A stretch of 64,000 bases of DNA from Heliocidaris erythrogramma (lineage: Eukaryota; Echinodermata; Echinoidea; Camarodonta; Echinometridae): positions 34,232,625-34,296,624 of the forward strand of contig CM046853.1 of assembly GCA_025617745.1 (NCBI GenBank), read 5' to 3'. Of the stretch, positions 1 through 12,400 are shown in pieces. The first letter of the stretch is position 1; every line of letters begins with the position of its first letter. The position numbers and the translations under genes are program-made. The notes beneath the pieces are model-generated. The model saw nothing but the letters and a program-made list of their open reading frames with translations, was not told the origin of the DNA and did no database searches.

Positions 1-246
1 GTACTCCCCATCATTCTTCTTTGTAAATTATTTCAATTATCATTCCTTTCTGTTAATTTTCAGGATTCTTATATAGCTATTATATAGTCATTGCAGTTCA
101 GTTCCTGAAGATTGTTCGAAAATTAGAAACCCATGATGACTCTGATTGGAGTATTATTTTTAGCCCTGTATCTATATATCAATCATATAGGGCTTAAAAT
201 CATTTTTAAATTCTATAGTAAATGATTTTATCGAATTTAAACCCCT

Positions 247-250
<4 letters not shown>

Positions 251-277
<27 letters not shown>

Positions 278-347
278 TTCGTTCTATCCCCCTCACTCTA
301 TATCTCCCTCACTCTATATCTCCCCCCCCCCCTCTCTCTCTCTCTCT
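251..347. repeat. CT and C-rich microsatellite forming the Rab27 polypyrimidine tract
   Basis: (CT)n at 251-276 and a C-run/CT stretch at 321-347 directly precede the TAACAG acceptor at 349-354. Confidence 0.85.
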
Positions 348-354
348 GTAACAG

Positions 355-437
355 ACACATAGACCAAAAGGTGCAGATCCCACAACAAGAGGTCAAAGAG
401 TACATCTACAATTATGGGACACAGCTGGTCAAGAAAG
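355..437 (+). CDS. RAB27: Rab27 exon with switch II
   Basis: The acceptor is TAACAG after a very long CT/C tract, and the donor is GTGAGT from 438. It reads in phase 0 as [13 protein letters not shown], then [14 protein letters not shown] with the split Arg codon AG/A. The insertion before the DTAGQ motif is diagnostic of Rab27 against other Rabs, which have a shorter loop here. The exon is too short to appear as a long ORF and was found by homology to known Rab27 proteins. Confidence 0.9.
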
Positions 438-3400
438 GTGAGTTTGTTGACCTTAATTTGAACCTGACCATGTACTTCTTTTTACAGAGCCAACTGGTAT
501 TCTTCAAGACTGTCTTTGAAATACCTCAACCTCTGTGATATCTCATTCGCACTGCCAAACCAACTTCATATCAACTCCAAACCAAGTCAGTGTAATGTCA
601 CATTATGTCCGGTCTGTTGTTGGTCTGGGCCCTGTTTCATAAGACATGTTATCGATATAAGTTACAATAGCTGTTATAAGCTACTGGAATCCTTGCATTT
701 GATTGGCTGTGAGCAAATTTGTCATAGAAATGTGGCAGTCGTTAATGATAACAAGTTTTATGAAATGGAGCCCTGGTGTTGGTCTGGTTGGTGTGACTGG
801 GGTATAATTGAGTTCATCATGAGAAGGCAAGTCAGAGGTATTTGGTTATTTTTTATCCCATATCAATGGTGGGGCAACAAAACCTCGTATCTCAAAAAGT
901 TAAATGTTCAGGAGAGTGGAAAAATCATGGCTGCCGTATTACTAAGAAATCGGATTGTCTTCCCGTTGACATGTCACAGTGGCTTCTTTTTTGGAGTAAG
1001 AGAGCTGGGATTTGGACAGGACATCACTTTACTGATTATCTGAAGATTAACACAAAAAAGTAATTTTCACAAAAATTTGAGATACAAGGATTTATCACCC
1101 CACCGACGATATGTTACCTAATATCATGGAATAGTCATCATAATTAAGACTGAAAGTATAAATATCCTTGATATTTGGTCTGAGGCTCTTTTAAATTGAT
1201 AAAATTATCAAGTATACCAACATCTACGATACCGTTGTTAATGTATGGGACAAAATACTGTGCCCGAGAAAGAAGAATAAGTTAGTATGAACAAAGCCTT
1301 TAACTAGTATGCGCTTGATAAACATATTCTGTCATCATTGTTTTAAAAAGCGTTATAGGGAACCAGTCATCGTATCAGTTTTCAAACACGTACCTATATA
1401 CAGGAGCCATATGCTACTATGCTTTGGAGTGTAGTAGCTCTGGTATCAAAATAAAATCAACAAGAAAACTACAAATTTTCATTTTATTGATTGAATGTTC
1501 CATACTTTGTTAGAAAGTTATTGTAAAAAGGAAAATAATGATCAAATTCAACATGGATGAACCCTGCCATTTTGAGGAACAGCATTTGATGTATTAGGTT
1601 TGGGAGCCTCCTGAGTGGCATTAATCTTTGGCTTTTAGCTTGGCTCTAGTTGATATTTGTAGAAAAGAAAAACACCACTGACATTTTAAGCCATTAGCAT
1701 TTTTGTGCTCTTGAAGGAAATTTACTCCCAGAAGAGAAAAAAAAGGACAGTAGATTGTATTTTGTATGTTGTGCACACTTTCAGATAAATCAAAAAACTG
1801 TTAATGTCAATTAAACACTGTTCACAAGATTCAATCTGACTTTTCAATCCTGTAGATAATGTCCTCTTGAATAAAAAAAAGTGTAAAGTCATTTTGAGTT
1901 TTTCAGGGAATAATAAGAAAGGATGTTTCGGAGTTTATGTTTTGGGCTACTTTCTCCATTGTAAGATAAACTTGATATGTCTTACAGTGGGATCAATCGC
2001 TGTACAAAAGAGAATTATAATTGAACCAAGTTCATCACAAAAGAAAGTCATAAATTCTCAAACCTGCTTGAGTTTGACAATGTACTCTGAGCTTACAGGG
2101 TCTTCTGCACATTTAGCATCAATAAAAAATGGCCAATATTCATGTGTCTCTTAATACCTACCTGACCCAATGGAGGTATAGGATATTTCCCGAAATACTG
2201 CACATATACAAGTATATTTTAAGCATCAGATGATGGCAAAATGTTTAGTGAATATGATAGTTTGTCCATTAGTGCATTCCCCCTTTGTGTGACATTAAAT
2301 AGTCTAATTGGCAGTTTTAGAGATAACATTGTGATGGTAATCTCTGTTTTTTAGTAGAAGCATTAGCAATCAATCAAGTTTAGCCATTGCCTTGTATATA
2401 AGATCTAATCTGCTTTTAATAAAAGCAGGAAGCATTTAGACTATCAGTCCATTATCAGTAATGAATAGTCTCTGTTCGAGTGTCTGCAATCCGAGAAAAT
2501 TATTAGTTATTATTGCTTTCCTTGGAAAGTGGAACGACACCCCCTCATTTCCCTGCAGAGTGTGCCATTATCCGCTCCAGTTTCAACAAACTGAATAACC
2601 CTGTGTTGTCTTTTGTCTGGACAAGTGAAATTCAATCCTTCTGATCATCCCAATTTTGGCTCTTTAACCAGTAGCAGTTCAGAGTCTTTTCTTGCTCAAA
2701 ATTCATCACTTTTCCCTCCTCAAATTGGCAACAATTATTCTTTTTTTCAACTCCTACATAGTTTGAAAAAAAACCCCAGAATGTTTATTAAATGAAAATT
2801 GCGAATTTAAGAGGAAAATTGCCAATTTGTACACAAAAATAGTGATTATACATTTTACACTGTGTTGCCAACTTAAAGACTAACAATCAAATTGCTCATA
2901 TTCATGAAAGAGCGATACATGAAAAATCAGAGACAATTTTTCTGTGATTTTTGCTCTTTCTGCTCATGTACAATGTGTAATTCCTAGCATATGGGATCAA
3001 AATATAATGCAAAAATGTCACTTAAATGAGACACTGTACTGCCAGGGGTTAAAGTATGTTGCTCTGGGCTTTTGTTGGTTCAAAGAGAAGTAGGGAGATG
3101 AGCAGAGGGAGAAGACTTTTTTAAAGGAATGAAAAGGTGAAAAGGGAGGAAGAGAAAAGAAAAATCATTTGGAAAAAGGAGTGGGATGTTAAAATGAAAT
3201 GTAACATTGAAAGAGAGATAAAGAAGGCAGAAAATAGGGAGACAGATAAAAAGAATGAGAATCTTAAAGGGGAATCCAACCTTAATAGCAAGTTGCTTTG
3301 AAAGAAAGAGGAAAAATCAGAGAAGCAGATTGGTGAAAGTTTGAACGAAATCAGACAAGCAATAAGAAAGTTATTACATTTTGAAAGTTGTAATCACTAT

Positions 3401-6400
3401 ACATATGGGAATTTCAAATTGGCCGAATAGGTAATGTCACTGTGATGTAGCTGTGGACAACTCCCCCATCCCATCCGCTCCAACACACAAAATGACTAAA
3501 ATGTCACTTTTTTCAAAATGTATTACTCAGTAGGATCTTTTTCTTTTATGAGGACCTATAAAAATATGCTATCTCCAATATATTTTGAGTCCTGCCTGAG
3601 GGTAAACACGCCTCGAAGAAAACCACAAATTAATGATATTTTTGTGTACGACAAACGGGAGAGTTATCCACAAAAATGTCACAATCGACTCACCAAATTG
3701 CCAATTTGAGAGTCGCATAGATGTAGTGATCTCATTTTCAAACATCCATAACTTTCTTAGTCCTTGTCCGATTTCTTTCAAACTTTCACCATCCTGTTTT
3801 TCTTATTTTTCTGCTTTCACACAAATCATCTTATTACCAAGGTTGGATTGCCCTTTAACTGAAAGTAAGAAACAAATTGAAATCGGAGGAAGAAAGATTG
3901 AGGGAATCATTAACAAATGGAAAATGTATATATATATATATACACCGATGATTATGGTCAGGACCTACTTTAATTCTGGGTGTTAGAAATATGCATTTTA
4001 ATGCATAGAGTAAAAAAAAATCGGGCAAAATTTCTGATGCTGCATAATCAGTAGAAACAAGAAGAAGGAAGCATTTTTCAGTCAGGGTTCTGATCCCAAA
4101 AGAGTAGGGGGACAAATGCTGTAATCATCCCCCTTACCCCCTCTTTTTGCTACCCTTAGACTATGCCTTATTGGTGGGAATGGGCTTACTCTCCATGTTC
4201 TCATTGAACTGAATCTTTGAAAGAATGTTTAGTTTTTTTCCCATACATATTAGCAAGAATTCATATGCTCCGTTCAATTAGAGCTTTACGTACATTATTT
4301 TTCATGCTTAGTGGACTTGACTTGCTAAAAGAGAATTAAATAAAAAAAGAAAATCTTAATTAAATATATATGTGGTTTTCGTGGAAAAGCATTTTGAGGG
4401 ACTTTATTTCTGTCTCTGAGGCATGTTGACATTAATCTTGATACATAATTTCTGCTTCACAAGGGAACATAAATCATGTTTTATTCACAGAAAATGAACA
4501 GAGTGATGAATGACGTAGACTTCTCAAGTGAGGAATATTCTACTTGAGGATTTGTTTTCCCTCCTGTCTTCTTGTCCATCTATCATTGTAACCGTCGTCA
4601 CAAAAAATAATGTAACATGCCAAACAGAGAAGAACTAGCTTGGGAACATTTTTAGCCACTTTCCAGTAGGCTAAAAAATGCATATACATGTTAGTGGACC
4701 TACTGTTGAGTGACATATGATACTGGATCCTCCGAATTTGACATTTCTTTTTTAGAAATCTTTTGCCATGAATGTGTAAGTAGGATTAGCTTGCTTTTAA
4801 CATACATTTTTCTCCTTATTTCCCCCCTCATCAATAAATAACTTCCTTTTTGCTTTATAGAATTCTGTTTCTAGGAATCCTTAGGTATGCAATTGCGAAA
4901 TCATTTTATGTATTTCTTTGTGCACACCCTCACATAAACATATGCTGTTTCCTTGAATGTGAAATTTATTTGTTTGAAAAGTCTTTATTGGGTGCACTTG
5001 GTAATGATTACATCATCTGCTGGGTGCCAGAAGGACCTTAATCGACTGTCAAGTGAAAGGCTGCAAATTATCCCTTTCTTGCTCTCAACAGACTATATCC
5101 ATGTATTCATCCCAGTGGTTTATATCTGTTGAACTTAAAAACAAGCAATCAAAAATATATCAGCGATGGTATCCTCACAATCCCTCCACTCCCACCAGAA
5201 AGGAAATCAAAAGAGATCGAGAAAAATCCAAGAGAGAATAGGATTGGTAAAAAACACAATCTGTGCCTAAATGCCATGAACCATTCATAAGGTAGTAAAG
5301 CCAACAAGGAATGATTTTAGATGACCTGTTCATGCAGTAATCCCAGCAACAGTATCTCAATACGAACTGCAACGGAGAGAGTACATCAGCAGAATTATTG
5401 TGATAGGCAGTCTTGACATTTGCTTCTGGATTGCAAATGGCAAGATATGAAATTGAAAAAATGTTGTATTTTTACAACTGTACAAATTGAATGTAAAGCC
5501 CCGTTCACATATGAAGCAGTAAACTGCCTAAAAAAAAAAAAACCCTGACAAAACTTTCTGTATAAATGAATGGCAAGAGGAAATGTTGTGTATGGTTAAA
5601 AGTATACCTTGATGTGAGCAGAAATAGTTCCTCAAGTACTCACTGATCTGTGTGATATAAGATACAGCAATATGAAGTGTGCTAGGCTTATCACATTTCA
5701 TTTTGCTGCATCAAAATGATTTCCTGCCATATGTCTGAATGAACTTGAAATGTAGGGGAACATATGGATGTACCCTTTCTGTGACCTTTCAGAACTTGTA
5801 ATTTGTTCTTCATATGTTGACTTTTTCACTTGAGGCACCTTGTATTAACCTGGGGAGCATTTCATCAAGTGTTTGGTCAGTGATTTTTACCGACAAATTT
5901 GCTCTCAGCCAATCAGATTCAAGGATTTCAGTAGCTTATAACAGTTGTCGGTAAAAATCACTGACAAAACACTTGCTGAAACGCACCCCTGAACAATAGA
6001 TTCATCAATAGTTTGAGAATCGTTCAGTTACCCTGATAGAATCCCGTAGCAATGATATCCTGAAAACTTGCATATTAAACAAATTTTCAGAAATTTTTAG
6101 AAAATAGGAAGTAGTTCAAGTTTGTATTTCAATTGTGTAATAAAGGATTTTTTAACCATTGCAATGACCAGTTAAGACACACGCAGCACATACATAATAA
6201 GAAATATCTGCAGAAATGTGTTTAGAAATACTCAGTTTGATTTTTTTTGAAAGAGGGAAATCTCTCTCCCATCTCAATATGAGTTAATTGAAGTCATATT
6301 GTAGAGAATATTTGGTTCCTCAAGCAACTGTCTTTTCCTGGATCTGACTTATAGGGCTCTTATAGATTTTTGCAGGGGTGGAAAGCAAGTGCTGGGATAA

Positions 6401-9400
6401 TGGTGCAAATTATGTATCTTGTCAACATGCTTGGAGCAATATTATCGCTATGATGGATGCTGAATTTTAGGAGAGGAGCTGAGAAATTGTATTGATGTCG
6501 CCAGATTATGAATTTGCTTTCACCATGACAGCTACGCTCATATCAGCCTCTCTCTTTCTTGCACTGTAGGGTCTATCTTTATTCTCTCTCTCTCACTTTC
6601 TCTCTATCTCTCTCTCTCTCTCTTCTCTCTCTTCTCTCTCTTCTCTCTCTTCTCTCTCTCTCTCTTTTCTCTCTCTTCTCTCTCTTCTCTCTCTTCTCCC
6701 TCTCTCCCTCTCTCCTCTCTCTCTCCCTCTCTCCCTCTCTCTTCTCTCCCTATCTTCTTCTCTCTCCCTCTCTGTCTCGCCTTGCTGTACCACATCCCAC
6801 CTCTCTCCCCTCCCTCTCTTTCTCTCTCGCTCTCCTCTTTTTTCTTCGACATATATCCCATTTCTCAGTCTCTCTTTCTCTCTTGTATACCATGTTTCTC
6901 TTACTCCGTGTTACTCTCTTATTCCTGTTCCTACTCAGTTTACTGCTCTGTCTCTGTCTCTGTCTGTCTCTCTCTCTCTTCTGTACCCCATCTCTTTCTC
7001 TTTCTCTTCTTGCTGCAACTAAGCTTACTAACTGAGACAGAGCTTGAGGCATCTGTCATCTTCTGTTACACCTATTGTAGAGGCAGGCTCCTTTGAAGGT
7101 CTACCTTTGCAGGCTTGCTGTATCATCCATACAAGCTGCACTCCTATAGATATTATGTTTTGTCATGGCATTCATCCATGTGTCAACTTGGCAGAGTCAG
7201 AACTCAAACTGAAGTCCAAGTTATTACTTTTATTCCTCGTAGAAAATCTATGTGACTTTTAATCTGCCTTCTGTTCTCTCACTATTTTCCCTCGAGGCAA
7301 GGTTTTTCTCTACACTTATAGGCAAAAAAAAAAGAAAGAAAGAAAAATGAAAATAATTTTGATGCAGGATTTTATGATTGTAAACGTGACCTGAAACGAT
7401 TAAAAATAATTTAGTGAGAAGTACGTTCATTGTTATTTGTGAGTGCAGGAAGATGAAGACGACTTACATTTATGACAGTCAGTCAGACGATATTTTTTCC
7501 TTCTATCTACCTGACATACCCGAAAATAGGTTAATTTCATTTTATTGAAAATTTATTTTTGGAAAGTTTGAAATGCTGGTATAGTTACAAGACAGCTGGT
7601 AGAAAACTAATATTATATTCATGTAGACTTTGAATATGATATCATTTTTTATTCCATGCAGATTGTTCATGCATGTGATCTCAGGTATTGGGAGTTAACC
7701 CCTTTTTTCTCCTTAAGATTATACCGTACAGGAGTAGATGGATTTAATGAAAAGTGAAAAAAAAGAAGAAATATTTAATAAAAGCAGAAGTAGAAATCCA
7801 TCAATAACAGGGTGGATATATATAACCTTTATACAATAAGCTTGGAAGGAATAAGTTTGTTTTCAACCCTACTGCTTATAGTCAAGATCATGCTCAAAAC
7901 TAGTTCATGTTAATTGCCCTTGAGATGAGAGAGAGAGAATGAGTGCCGATGAAGCATATCCAATGAATATAAACCAAATGCCAGGAGGCCACTGTAATAT
8001 AGTAGTTATATCAATATCATCGCCCAAAGATTTACAGTCCAACATGACGCCAACTATGGTTTTGCGTGGGGCCTGGGTTTGCCTCTCATCTTTCGAAAGT
8101 ATGTATGCTATCAGAGCTAGTAGATTGTACTAGCGAATTTAGGGGGTGGGGGGGGGGGGGGAGGCTGTTTGAGATTTTCTGCCCCCCCTCTCTCTCTCTC
8201 TTTAATTTTTGAAATACAAAATCCTGGACATGCCCCTGGTGATCATGATGCTGCAGTTTCCACAGATTTTCATGATTGCTTCTTATACAGGTAATTAGCA
8301 TGTGATATTTAGAGCATTTGAGCATCCCTAATACGAACATAAAGCAGAAGAGTTACCGTAAGACAAGAAATGAAAAGGTCGTTTCTAAAAATGAACAAGA
8401 ATGATTATATTACTCTTTGCAGTTTTATCCCCAACGACAAGAACAATAACAACAATAGTGACATTTTGAACAACAATGGCATTAGTTTAATACAAAAAAG
8501 GACATATATTAACTACTCCAAACCACAAGCAGGAAGAAAGGGAGAAAGAATTTGAAGGGACAGAGACTCTGTGATAAATCCATGAAGATGATTTTGATGT
8601 TTATTATTTGTGAGAGAAACAGATGTTTTTCTTCGTCTGGAAGTCATTATAGAGCAATAGACCCATTATGGGGAGATGATAGTATCTACGAAGTAATCAC
8701 TTTCTGCAGATGTTGTAATGACAGGAAAGATTAAGTTTGGATCTGTAATGTAAAGCTTTACAGAGAAAGTCCTGATTTAAATGTAATCTTGAGTTTGGAT
8801 AGTGAAATCTTATTTTTAGAGAAACTACCTACCCATGCATCAATCTGAATAATTTGAGGAACTCCTTACTTCAAGATAATCTTGAATTTTGGTAGTGAAA
8901 TTGTGTTTTGAGTGAAACTATATGCGTGCGTCATTCTAAAGAGTTTGAGAAAATCCTTGAATCTTGAAATATGGTAGTGCAATTGTTGTTATTTAGAGGC
9001 ATTCAAAAATATAGTTTTTCTCATATAAAGGTATTCATAAGGTTTAGGTATGAAATTATATTGTTAGAGAAACTGTATACCCATGCATTTTCAGAATTAT
9101 AGATTATAGATTTTCAGAAACTCCTGATTTAAAGGTATTCTTCAGGTTTTTTTTGGTAGTGAAATTGTATTTTGAAAACTAATATATCTACGAGTTCATT
9201 AATTATTTGTTATCATGTAGTAGAATCCTATTATATCATTGTGTACCCTCCCATAGGGCAACAAATTTTGGTCAAAATTTTCATTTCTACAGCTTTATAA
9301 ATGAAAGGATAGAGAAATGTTTTATAGAGAAGCAATACTATCAATGTTAAAATTGATATGATGGACAGATGAAAGGTCAAAACCGAAATGCTTATTTTAA

Positions 9401-12400
9401 GAAATGTACTTTTGCTGTCTGTGTGCATGGTGCTAGGACATATCCTGCAGCAACAATTGCTCCATGCTTAATTCCCTCAAATATGTAGGGTTAGGGTTGC
9501 AGTAGACCGCTTCTGTAATGTATACAAATTTATGCACATTTCTTATCTGAGCACCTAGTGACGAGCTATTCCTTTAACCTGCTCTTTATGAATGAGCCTC
9601 AATGCTTAGAATCCAGTTTGCATACATTATTTGTTGCTATGTCCGGCAAGCCTCCGTCAAACTTTCAGGTTGTCAAGAACAACCTTTATTTGAAAGGTAT
9701 GTATAAAATTTGCATACATTACCGAAGCAGTCTATTGTATCTGGAGCTGTCGAACGACTATCTGTGCACCCATTCTCACCCTTCAGCCCTGCTCATGATT
9801 TACTGCAATAAATCATATATACCTACCTATTATGCCAGTAGTCTAGACTACGGGACCCCTTCGAGAATTTAACACAAATGAGTCACAATATTGTGCGCAC
9901 CCCCCGTAATCCTATTGTCCCCTTTGCCACTCACGCGCGTCAACACGCCACGGCCATCTTCCTCTTTCTTGCTCGCCCCCGACGAGTTAGGATGTCAAGT
10001 CACAGCGCTCCTGAAATCAGGTCTTTTTAGTATCTTTTAGGCGCGCTTTTTCGCATCTTTAAAGCACTTTTAGGTACCTATATTCTCTTAGATTATAGTA
10101 CTTTCGTGTTTTAGTAGTCACTCTTGCCGATTGCAAGGGATTTTTTATTCCTTTTCTTGGCATTTATTTTTCGCTTTCACGGTCAGCCCCACGTAGATAT
10201 ATCTGTGTGTTTGCGGGTGTTTCCGTTTGTCACCGAGCCTTTGGGTTTGGTGTTTGTTCTTACGGTTTTTGGCTGTGAAAATTTTTTGTTGTGCGTATCT
10301 CCCAAATAAACTTTAGTTTTATTACCTGCATTCAGTTAAAGTATTTCATATTTGAAAAGTATACTTTATTGTCTGTTTTATTGCAGTGTTATGAATTCGG
10401 AAGAAGAAGCAGTTAGGTCGCGGAGACCTGCTTCTTCCGAAGAGTCGTCTAGCAAGACGACTCGGCCCTCCAGAACTCTCCCGAGTACTTCGGTACATGG
10501 GGGAGGGAGGAGGGCTACGGGTAAGTTGCCTAGTGGTGTTTCCCTGCAGAGTTTGCCAGTCTCGGAGCTTGCGGCTTCGGGGCGGGTGGCGTTAACTGAA
10601 TCTGGAATGTCAACTCCGAGGCCCGTGGCTTCGGGGTGGGTGGCGTCAGATTCTAGTGGTTTGGATATCTCGAATCCAATCCCCCGGTCGTCAAGACCAG
10701 AAGGGGGGCAGCTGTTTCCTGCACGGTAGCGTTCACTCGCTTAAATCCGTTAGGGGAGACGCGTCCCACTACTGCAGGGCAGCCCACGGGCTTAGTCCAT
10801 GTTGGTCTGGGTTCTCAAACCCTAGCCCCCGGCCGATGCCATATGGGGGAACGAGTACTTCCCGGGCTGTGTACATTGCCAGCTGATGGGAATGCTCGAG
10901 CTAACAATTATGGACGCTCTTCGGAGCAACAGGTGTTTTCACCTGAGTGCGTGACTACTAGTGCTCTCCTATTGCCGCTCCCTAGCGGGTTCACACGCCT
11001 TTAGTAGTCAACGGGCACATACCGAGTCATCTCGGTCCGCCCCCGCACTGGGTGCTTTCAGCACCCAGCCCATGGCTATCGCATCTTTTTGCTCAGCCAA
11101 TATGGGTAATTTGTGCGAGACTTTGGGTTCATACCCTCAGCGCACTACTCCCTTTGAGGGAGGTGAGCGTCCCTCCACGGAGGGTTCGGTTCGTGTTTCC
11201 GAAGCGGCTTCGGGGATCCGAACGAATCCGAATAAGCGCTCTAAGAAAAGGGTTTTCGGCTACGACTCTTGTCGAGCCAGCAAAGAAGAAGGCCAAGAAA
11301 TAGGCAAAAAGGGGCAAGGTTTTGCCGGCCTCTTGCCCGTCTGGCCTGGCTAACCCGGCTAGTTCCTCTCAAGCTGAAATGTTCAGCATGATGCGGGCTT
11401 TCGCTCAGAATCAGGGTTGGTCCCTTGTACCGGGTACTTCAACCCTTGCTTCTGTCCCTATTCCGGGGTCTGACTTTGAGACTAATCGACCTTTTGTGAT
11501 TGAGTCTTCTTTTTCTGAGTCGGGTTCACATGCGCCTCCTATTCCCGCGGCCCTCGGGGCTCCGCCGGGCAAGGAGACTTATGTTGAACCATGGGAGGGT
11601 CCGCCTGCTGCGTCCTTTGTTGGCGGTCCTTTGTCCCAATCCACTCGGGTGGAACCAGAGTTAGAGGCGGCCTCTCTAGCTTCGGTTTCTGAATCGCTTG
11701 GGCAGGCGGAGCCTCAATCGCTCGCCCTGTGCGGGGTGGAGTCGGGCATTGCTCAACTTCTCCGAGATGTTCCGTCTCGGGGTCCTTCGCTTTTTGGTGG
11801 TCAATTTGCTACGGTTTTTCAGAGAGAGATTGATGCGCGAAAGCAGGTCTCGGATATGACTAAGCAGTTTCACACTCACTCTAAGTTGACGCGGGCCCCT
11901 GTCCGGCGGAGGCCTGCTGGTCCTGCTTCGGGTCAACACAGTCGTGTGTCTGGGGTCCCGCCTTCTGAGCCGCAGCCAGCTCCTTCTCGCGGGAGAGGGG
12001 GACGTGGCAGGGGCTTTTCGAGAGGTTCTCGTGGTAAGGCGACGGCTTCGCTTAAGGCCAAGCCTAGGTTTTGATGGTCTTCCCCGAGCGTTTGTTCTTC
12101 CAGTCATGGTAGGTGGCCGACTTCATTCCTTTCTCCCCGCTTGGGAGGCCATCTCCGGGGACGCGTTTGTTCTCTCCGTCGTGCGAGACGGATTCTTCAT
12201 AGATCTTTCCGCTTCGCTCCCCGGAGGGGCTATAAGAACTCGGTCACCTCCCATGTCTGCCCTGGCTCGATCTCATGCTTCAAAGGAGATCGAGTCTCTG
12301 TTGGAAAAGAGGGCTATAGAAAGGGTAAGAGACAGGCCGTCTCTTTCCCTTTCTATCCCTTTCTTTGATACTGAACCTGAAAAGAATAAACAAATTCATT

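Noticed and set aside
516..1063. 175-residue and overlapping ORFs
   Set aside because: They run through a foldback MITE and intron sequence, with no domain and no coding-like composition.
6559..7052. Leu/Ser-rich and Arg/Glu-rich ORFs on both strands
   Set aside because: They are translations of a CT/GA microsatellite.
11676..12107. Arg-rich minus-strand ORF (143 residues)
   Set aside because: Shadow of the gag C-terminus on the opposite strand.
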